A stretch of DNA of 14,510 bases from Cytophagales bacterium. GTDB lineage: Bacteria > Bacteroidota > Bacteroidia > Cytophagales > Cyclobacteriaceae. Under the pieces are notes generated by a model. The model was not told the origin of the DNA, did not search any database, and saw only the letters and a program-made list of their open reading frames with translations. Shown in pieces: positions 6,400-13,300 of the stretch (positions within the stretch are counted from its first letter, which is position 1; each line of letters opens with the position of its first letter). The stretch covers positions 44,817 through 59,326 of the forward strand of contig DMST01000207.1 in the NCBI GenBank assembly GCA_003454975.1, in the 5' to 3' direction. The translations under genes and the position numbers were made by a program.

Positions 6400-7770
6400 A
6401 TGAAAACTTACGACCATATCATACTAGGCACAGGCCAGGCTACCGGTACTTTGCTGGGCCGACTTATTCCAACGGGTGACTCCATTGCGGTTATCGAGGG
6501 AGGAAAAGTAGGCGGCAGCTGTGTCAATTATGGTTGTACTCCCACTAAAACCATGGTAGCCAGCGCCAAGGCATTGCATCAAGCCCGTCGTGGAGATTTT
6601 TTTGGTTTTGAAACTGGAGATATCAAGCTGAATTATGCACGGGTGCGGGAGCGGATGAACGAAATCCGGAATGGTGGTTCTGATGGCCTAACCCATTGGA
6701 TGGAATCCACGGAGAATGTAGAGCTGATCCGTGGTTGGGGGGAGTTTGCTGGGCCAAAAACCTTGCGTGTAAACGACCAGGAAATCACAGGGAAAAAGAT
6801 CTATATCAATACGGGTACGCATCCTTTCGTACCTCCCATTGATGGTATTAAGGACGTCCCACATCTGGATAGTGGTGGGCTTTTGGATCTGGAAGAGCTA
6901 CCCGGTCACTTACTCATTTTGGGAGGAGGCTACATAGGAGTAGAATTCTCACAGGTGTTTCGTCGGTTTGGCAGTAAGGTTACCCTGATTCAAGGAGGAG
7001 AGCAGCTGATGCCCCGTGAGGATGCGGATATTGCCAACACCATTCAAGATTTTTTGGAAGAGGAAGGGGTGGAGGTAATGCTCACCTCCAAAGCTACGCG
7101 GGCACAATATATTGATGGGCAGGTACACCTGACGGTCATGCACGATGGTGAGACCAAAGTGGTGACCGGTACCCACCTGTTGGTGGCTACAGGCCGCCGT
7201 CCCAATAGCAAACAGCTCAACCTGAAAGCCGCTGGTATTGAGATCAATGGTAGGGGATTTATTGAGGTGAATGACTACTGCGAGACCGTGGTAGAAGGGG
7301 TGTATGCTCTGGGCGATGTAAATGGGCATGGAGCTTTCACCCACACTTCGGTAAATGACGCCGAGATCACCCTGGACCATATGTTTGGTGGCAGCCGCAA
7401 AATATCTAACCGCATTCCTATCTACGGCTTATTTACCGACCCACCTCTGGGACGCGTAGGGTTGACCGAAAAAGCGGCTCTGGAAAAGGGCTACAAGATC
7501 ATGAAAGCCACCCGCCCCATGAGCAAGATTGCTCGGGCCAAGGAAATGGGCGAAACCAAAGGAATTGCCAAGCTGATAGTAGATGCCGATACGGATCTGA
7601 TTCTGGGAGCCAGTATACTGGGCCCCGGCGGGGATGAGATTATCAACATGTTTGCTGCCATAATGCACTCGGGAATACCGTGTCGTAGCTACCGCGAGGT
7701 GGTGCTGGTGCATCCTACCGTAAGTGAGCTTATGCCCTGGATCTTGGATGGCCTGCAGCTCGTAGAATAA
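6400..7770 (+). CDS. FAD/NAD(P) disulfide oxidoreductase, mercuric-reductase-like
   Basis: This 456-residue class I pyridine nucleotide-disulfide oxidoreductase belongs with dihydrolipoamide dehydrogenase, glutathione reductase and MerA. The FAD-binding motif is GTGQATG (10-16), followed by Glu33-Gly-Gly. The redox-active pair is Cys41 and Cys46 in GGSCVNYGCTPTKTM. The NAD(P)-binding motif is GGGYIG (175-180), and the second FAD motif is VYALGDV with Asp306. The C-terminal dimerisation domain ends with VHPTVSE, giving the His438-Glu443 catalytic dyad. The MerA C-terminal Cys pair and N-terminal heavy-metal domain are both absent, so mercury reduction is unlikely. Databases often name such proteins 'mercuric reductase', but the true substrate is unknown. 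The frame is open 74 codons further upstream, but only ATG 6400 (MKTYDHIILGTG) places the Rossmann fold at the N terminus. A TACCTTTC string at 6364-6371 weakly resembles a -7 element. Confidence 0.92.
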   Translation: MKTYDHIILGTGQATGTLLGRLIPTGDSIAVIEGGKVGGSCVNYGCTPTKTMVASAKALHQARRGDFFGFETGDIKLNYARVRERMNEIRNGGSDGLTHWMESTENVELIRGWGEFAGPKTLRVNDQEITGKKIYINTGTHPFVPPIDGIKDVPHLDSGGLLDLEELPGHLLILGGGYIGVEFSQVFRRFGSKVTLIQGGEQLMPREDADIANTIQDFLEEEGVEVMLTSKATRAQYIDGQVHLTVMHDGETKVVTGTHLLVATGRRPNSKQLNLKAAGIEINGRGFIEVNDYCETVVEGVYALGDVNGHGAFTHTSVNDAEITLDHMFGGSRKISNRIPIYGLFTDPPLGRVGLTEKAALEKGYKIMKATRPMSKIARAKEMGETKGIAKLIVDADTDLILGASILGPGGDEIINMFAAIMHSGIPCRSYREVVLVHPTVSELMPWILDGLQLVE

Positions 7771-8054
7771 GGCCCTGTTTTCGTCGAAACTGGATTATTA
7801 TCCCCAATTATTGCCTGCTCCTCCCGTTTATGAGTATGGGTAGATGCATAAGGCCATTTGATAGCAAACCATCCCGGAGATGGATTGGTAGATTGGCATT
7901 AGAATGAGTAGTTTGCATTCGATTTTACGGTAGGAAGTAGGCAACTAACATAGAGTCTTTGGGACAAGGACGGAAACCGGATTGCTTTTGTGAATGAACG
8001 GGCAATTCTTAAAGTCTTTTCTGCAATAGACTTAATATAACTAGACATACACGC

Positions 8055-9056
8055 ATGACGAAGTCACTGGTTACGGGTGGAGCTGGATTCATTGGGGCTC
8101 ACGTAACGAATCAACTGATTGAGCAGGGCCACGAGGTGGTGGTACTGGACGATCTGAGTGGGGGATATGAGGACAACGTAAACCCTAAGGCCACTTTCGT
8201 AAAGGGCACCATTACCGACGTCAGCCTAATAAATGAGCTGTTTGAACAGCATAAATTTGATTACGTATACCACCTGGCTGCCTATGCTGCAGAAGGCTTG
8301 AGTCACTTCATCCGTAATTTCAACTACACCAACAACCTGACGGGCAGTGTCAACCTAATCAATGCTTCCATTGTGCATAAGGTGAAGTGCTTTGTGTTCA
8401 CTTCTTCTATTGCCGTATATGGTACCCAAACGGTACCCATGATTGAGACGGCTACTCCGCTGCCCGAAGATCCCTATGGCGTGGCCAAATTTGCCGTGGA
8501 GATGGATCTGAAAACGGCTCATGAGATGTTTGGTCTCAATTACGTGATCTTCCGGCCCCACAATGTGTACGGACCGCTACAGAACATCGGTGATCGCTAC
8601 CGCAACGTCATTGGTATTTTCATGAACCAACTGCTGCAGGGCAAGTCTTTGACGGTATTTGGCGATGGTACTCAAACCCGCGCGTTCTCGGCTATTCAAG
8701 ACGTAGCTCCGCATATTGCCAATTGCGTGAACATCCCCGAAGCTTACAATGAGGTCTTCAACATTGGTGGCGATACCGACTACTCGGTGAATGAATTGGC
8801 CGAAACGGTCATGAAGGTATTGGACCTTAAATCTCAACTGCGTCATCTGGAGGCTCGCAATGAGGTCTTGCATGCCTATGCAGACCACTCCAAGGCACAC
8901 AAGGTGTTTGGAATCAAACCGGCCGAACTGATAGGATTAGAAGAAGGCCTACGCGAAATGGCTGCCTGGGTAAAAACCCATGGGGTACGGTCTACGCCCA
9001 AGTTCAAGAACATCGAGATTACCGAGAAGCTACCCGCCGTTTGGCAGGAAGAGTAA
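8055..9056 (+). CDS. NAD-dependent sugar-nucleotide epimerase/dehydratase
   Basis: This 333-residue extended short-chain dehydrogenase resembles UDP-glucose/UDP-hexose 4-epimerases. It shows the NAD-binding TGGAGFIG at 7-14, an acidic residue at the end of strand 2 (VVVLDDLSGG), the catalytic Ser in SSIAVYG (117-123) and the YxxxK pair Tyr141/Lys145 in DPYGVAK. Later come RPHNVYGP, the substrate-loop region, and FGDGTQTRAFSAIQDVA, all typical of the family. It acts in the cytoplasm on nucleotide-activated sugars. The exact sugar cannot be fixed, but GalE or a related UDP-hexose/UDP-uronate epimerase is plausible. The stop codon is three bases before the next start codon, so it forms a translationally coupled two-gene operon with a glycosyltransferase. 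This suggests that it supplies a sugar donor for a surface glycan. The 284 bases upstream of it hold no recognisable gene. Confidence 0.92.
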   Translation: MTKSLVTGGAGFIGAHVTNQLIEQGHEVVVLDDLSGGYEDNVNPKATFVKGTITDVSLINELFEQHKFDYVYHLAAYAAEGLSHFIRNFNYTNNLTGSVNLINASIVHKVKCFVFTSSIAVYGTQTVPMIETATPLPEDPYGVAKFAVEMDLKTAHEMFGLNYVIFRPHNVYGPLQNIGDRYRNVIGIFMNQLLQGKSLTVFGDGTQTRAFSAIQDVAPHIANCVNIPEAYNEVFNIGGDTDYSVNELAETVMKVLDLKSQLRHLEARNEVLHAYADHSKAHKVFGIKPAELIGLEEGLREMAAWVKTHGVRSTPKFKNIEITEKLPAVWQEE

Positions 9057-9059
9057 GCC

Positions 9060-10148
9060 ATGCAAGCCAAAGTACTATTTATTTGCCTGCATCGGCCCGA
9101 TAGGTCGCCGTCGCAGCGTTTCCGTTTTGAGCAATATCTGGACTACCTGCGTAGCCAAGGTTTCGACTGCCGCCACGTATTCCTGCTCAATGCCAAGCAA
9201 GACAAGGCCTACTACAAGGGCAGTAGCGTTTTGGGCAAAGCTTCTATTTTGCTCAAGTCGATAGGAAAGCTGATCAACCACGCTTTCTTCAAGAAATACG
9301 ATCTGGTTTTCGTTCAGCGTGAGGCATTCATGCTGGGTACACCCTACTTTGAACGGCAGTTCGCCAAACGTTCCAAGATGATCTTCGATTTTGATGATAC
9401 CATCTGGCGGGAGCAAACCGGAGAGATCAAGAGCAAGAACAAACGTTTCTATTTCCTGAAGAATCCGGCCAAGACCATTGACCTGATCAAAGCGGCAGAT
9501 CTGGTATTTGCGGGAAATCACTACCTGGGGGATTTTGCCAAGCAGCACAACGCTTCGGTGGAGATTGTGCCTACTACCATCGATACGGTGGCCTATCCGC
9601 TTATTCCAAAAACAGAACGGGATCGAGTGTGTATAGGGTGGAGTGGAAGCTTCACAACCATCATCCATTTCGAGTTTGTGATAGATGCGCTCAAAAAGCT
9701 AAAAGCCAAGTACGGCGATAAGGTGTACTTCAAGGTGATTGGCGACGGTACGTTCCAGCATGAGGAATTGGGCATTCAGGGCTTACCCTGGCAAATGGCT
9801 ACTGAAATTGAGGACCTGGGTGAGATTGACATTGGTCTGATGCCCCTGCCAGATGATGAGTGGACGAAGGGTAAGTGCGGCCTTAAGGGTCTACAATATA
9901 TGGCCTTAGGTATACCAACACTAATGTCGCCCGTAGGAGTGAATACCGAGATTATCCAGGATGGTGAGAACGGTTTTCTGGCGGCTGAGACTGCGGAGTG
10001 GGTGGCCAAAATCAGCCAATTAGTAGATTCCTTTGAGTTGCGGCAAACTATGGGCCAAAAGGGCCGTGATACGGTGGTGACGCAGTACTCAGTAGAGGCG
10101 AATAAAGAACTGTATATCAAGAGTTTCCAGCGTTTGTTGGGTAAATAA
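9060..10148 (+). CDS. Glycosyltransferase, family 4-like (GT-B fold)
   Basis: This 362-residue GT-B enzyme has an N-terminal acceptor half that begins KVLFICLHRPDRSPSQRFRFEQYL and contains the IFDFDDTIW motif (108-116), characteristic of a GT4 subfamily. The C-terminal donor half includes GWSGSFTT (a nucleotide-sugar loop at the domain boundary), IGDGTF, and the C-terminal signature CGLKGLQYMALGIPTLMSP (273-291) followed by EIIQDGENGFLA, where the Glu-rich stretch normally contacts the donor. There is no membrane segment, so it probably works at the inner face of the membrane. A purine-rich GGAAGAG lies about eight bases before the start, inside the end of the upstream gene, and the gap to that gene is only three bases. 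Substrate and linkage are unknown. The pair ends at a strong terminator and no other polysaccharide gene is in the window. Confidence 0.9.
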   Translation: MQAKVLFICLHRPDRSPSQRFRFEQYLDYLRSQGFDCRHVFLLNAKQDKAYYKGSSVLGKASILLKSIGKLINHAFFKKYDLVFVQREAFMLGTPYFERQFAKRSKMIFDFDDTIWREQTGEIKSKNKRFYFLKNPAKTIDLIKAADLVFAGNHYLGDFAKQHNASVEIVPTTIDTVAYPLIPKTERDRVCIGWSGSFTTIIHFEFVIDALKKLKAKYGDKVYFKVIGDGTFQHEELGIQGLPWQMATEIEDLGEIDIGLMPLPDDEWTKGKCGLKGLQYMALGIPTLMSPVGVNTEIIQDGENGFLAAETAEWVAKISQLVDSFELRQTMGQKGRDTVVTQYSVEANKELYIKSFQRLLGK

Positions 10149-10172
10149 TCCGTTCTTAGGAGAGAAGAATTG

Positions 10173-10207
10173 AGGGAGGTGTTGTGTACAGCACCTCCCT
10201 TATTTTT
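10173..10207 (+). terminator. Intrinsic terminator after the glycosyltransferase
   Basis: AGGGAGGTG (10173-10181) pairs perfectly with CACCTCCCT (10192-10200) around a ten-base loop, and TATTTTT follows. It isolates the epimerase/glycosyltransferase operon from the STAND gene downstream. Confidence 0.9.
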
Positions 10208-10300
10208 GGGGGTGATTCTTGGCCATGTACAAGGTATATGGGACGGAATAAATGGTACAAATGTGCCAATGAGGAAGGAACCCGAGGTCTATCCATCCGC

Positions 10301-10330
10301 TTGCCCTGTGGGTTATTTAGGTGTAATTTG
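10301..10330 (+). promoter_or_regulatory. Possible promoter of the TIR-STAND gene
   Basis: TTG (10301-10303), a 20-base spacer and TAATTTG (10324-10330) resemble the Bacteroidota TTG/TAnnTTTG pair, but the -7 element is one base short of consensus. The predicted start of transcription is about 33 bases before the ATG at 10370. It comes after the terminator, so it would make the STAND gene its own transcription unit. Confidence 0.35.
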
Positions 10331-10369
10331 AGAGGATCTAACTACCCAAATATCTAACCCTTCTGCATC

Positions 10370-13300
10370 ATGCCACAGGATCTGCCCAGTGTTTCCGGGT
10401 TTCCCTACGATATATTCATCAGCTACGCCCACAACGATAACCAACAAGTAAACGAAGAAATAAAGGGTTGGGTAGAATTGTTCTACAACAGCCTGGAAAT
10501 GACCTTGCGTCAGCGATTGGGTAAGAAACGCAACGTCAAAATCTGGTGGGACCAGCGGAGGCTCAAGGCCAATACCAAATTTGACCATAGTATAGCCGAA
10601 GGAGTGGAGCAGGCGGCCATTATGATCTGCCTCAATTCTCAGTCCTTGATCGATTCTGATTATTGTCAGCTAGAAAGGGCTGCTTTTGTGAAGAAATCGG
10701 AAGAGGATCCCGTGCCCTTGGTGCTAGATCATCAGTCGAGGATGATTCCGGTGCACCTCTACCGGTTGCATTTTGAGGACTGGCCGGAAGAGTTTGACGG
10801 GCTGACGGGCTTACCCATCTATGAGCCCGACCGGGGTGGAATGTCCTATCCCATGCTGCCGCGCGATACTAAGTTTATTTACCGCATCCGAGACCTGGCA
10901 GAAGAAACGGTAACGATACTAGAAAATATAGCCACACTCACCGAAACCCTGCAAGGATCTACGGAGAAACAAGATCTGGCCGAGGAAGTAGCGGTGGTTG
11001 AGACTACGGAAGATCATCGAGGTACGCTTTTCATTGGTGAGGAATCTCGTGCCTTGCGGCAGACGAAAATCCAATTGATAGAAGCCTTAAGGAAGCGCGG
11101 CTATACCATATTGCCCAAAGAACCTTTGCCCTTTGAAAGGATTGCACATGAGACTGCCGTTCGTGAATGTTTGGCTAAAGCCGATGCCAGTATTCACCTG
11201 ATGGGCCGCAAGCCGGGTGAACCTTTTGATGAGGATGACCAAGTATTTCCCAATCTGGAGCAGATTCGCTGGGCCCAAGAGGCCAATCTGCAACCCCTGG
11301 TTTGGCTGCCCGATGGGCTCACCCTAGACCAGGTGAGTCCTCTGAGTTACCAGACCTTTCTGCGACAGCTAGAGCAGGGAAGCGCACTATCCCGATCCTA
11401 TCGGCTGGAGTGGGCTCCACCGGAAGAGCTGGTCTCATTGATCGATGACCATTTTGCCGAGCTTAAGGCTTCCCGACAGTTCAAGGGCAAGGTATTGGTA
11501 GACTTGCATGCTAAGGACCAGCCTGAGGTTCTGGATCTGCTAAAGTGGATGGATGTGCAGGGCATCGATTACTGGTTGAATCCGGTAGAGGAGGAACCTG
11601 GCAAACGGCTGGCACTGCTCGAAGAGGCCGTGAGTAAGGTAGGGCAACTCATCTTCATTTGCGGGTATGCGCAAAAGGCTTGGGTAGAGTCTCGCTTGCA
11701 GGCGGTGTGTCAGCTTATTATCGAGCAAAACTTAGCACCCAAGGACCTAAAGGTGTTGATACTACCGCCCGAGAAAACCAAGGAAGCATACGATTTTTCG
11801 GACTGGCATTTCCTGAACCTGGAGGTAGTAGATCATAGTACGAGCCAGGAATTGCAGCCTACCATTCTGGAGCAGCTGAAGATCAAGTCGAGTTCCATAC
11901 CCGTTCGGAATTCAGTGGAGCAAGCTCCCAAGAATCCTTACGTGGGGTTGCGGCCTTTCGATGAGGAAGACAGTTTATACTTTTTTGGCAGGCGTCAGCA
12001 AATCATTGAGTTGCTAGATCGGCTATACCAGCACCGTTTTCTGGCAGTAGTAGGCGCCAGTGGTAGTGGTAAGAGCTCCCTGATTCGCGCCGGACTCATT
12101 CCCCTGCTACGGGCAGGATATTTGGCCTACGGAAATCAGGGATGGGAAATTGCGACCCTGAAACCTGGACAGAACCCGCGCAGAAACCTGGTAAAAGCCA
12201 TTGCTGATTCGCTACAGAGCCTGGCCGAGGCGCCTACCTTGGAGCAGTTGGAATTGGACTTGGAGCGTGACGGTGTTAAGGCCCTTATCGACCCGCTAAG
12301 GACCCTTATGGAGACACAAGAGGTCAATTTTTTTCTGCTGGTAGATCAGTTTGAAGAGCTGTTTCGGTTTGCTCCTGAGCAGGCAGGAGAAGAACAAGCA
12401 CATCAAAACGCAGAAGCCCAGCTTTTTATCTCACTGCTATTGGATCTGGCCCAAACCCCGGAACTTCCACTGTTTGTGACCATTACCATGCGCTCAGACT
12501 TTTTGGGAGACTGCGCACGCTACATCCGGCTTACCAAAGTGCTCAATGCTAGCCAGTATCTGGTACCCCGGCTATCGGCTGTACAGCGGCAGCAGGCCAT
12601 TACCGGCCCGGCCCGGCTGTCTGGTACCCCGCTGGATGCTGCGCTTACCGAGACCTTGCTAGAAGAAAACCCGAGTAATCAAGATCAGCTACCGGTGTTG
12701 CAGCACGCGCTCAACCGCATGTGGGTACAGGTAATGCGGGAGGGGATGGCCCGTCCTATAGGAGTGGAAGAATATGAGCGCGTTGGGGGCTTAGAGAATG
12801 CACTTTCGCTCCACCTGGATGAGCTCATGGCGGGGCTGCCTGATGACGATGTTCAGCTAACGTTGCTGCTTTTTCAGCTCCTCACGTCGGCAGACAAAGC
12901 TGGCCGACGAACGCGAAGGCCGGCCCGGCGCAGAGAATTGGCTACTCAGCTGGGGCAGACTCCTGAGGGAGTGAATCGTCTGCTCAAGCCCTTTATGCCC
13001 GACGACCCGAAACGAGAGCAGGCCTTCGTGTTGGCCTACCCGGTAGCCGATGATCCTACGGATGTATTGCTGGACATTTCGCACGAGAGCCTGATTCGTC
13101 AATGGAAAACCCTGGAAAGCTTTTCGGCTGTGAATACCAATCAAGCCGAAGCGGCTTTTCAGCGGTTGCCGGATGAAGATAAACCCTTGGCGGCGGCTTT
13201 GTTTCGGGCCTTGGTAGAGCAAGATCCTGACGGCTTGCATTACCGGGTTAGGCCCACGCAAGTGCAGCAGCTAGCTGCAATTATGGACCAGGCAGAAAGT

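Noticed and set aside
7778..7791. Short hairpin GTTTTCGTCGAAAC after the flavoenzyme as a terminator.
   Set aside because: Only four or five weak pairs form and no T-run follows, so it does not qualify as an intrinsic terminator.
9075..9668. A 197-codon open frame on the minus strand inside the glycosyltransferase gene.
   Set aside because: It is entirely antisense to a clear GT4 coding sequence, has no recognisable domain, and arises from the codon bias of the real gene.
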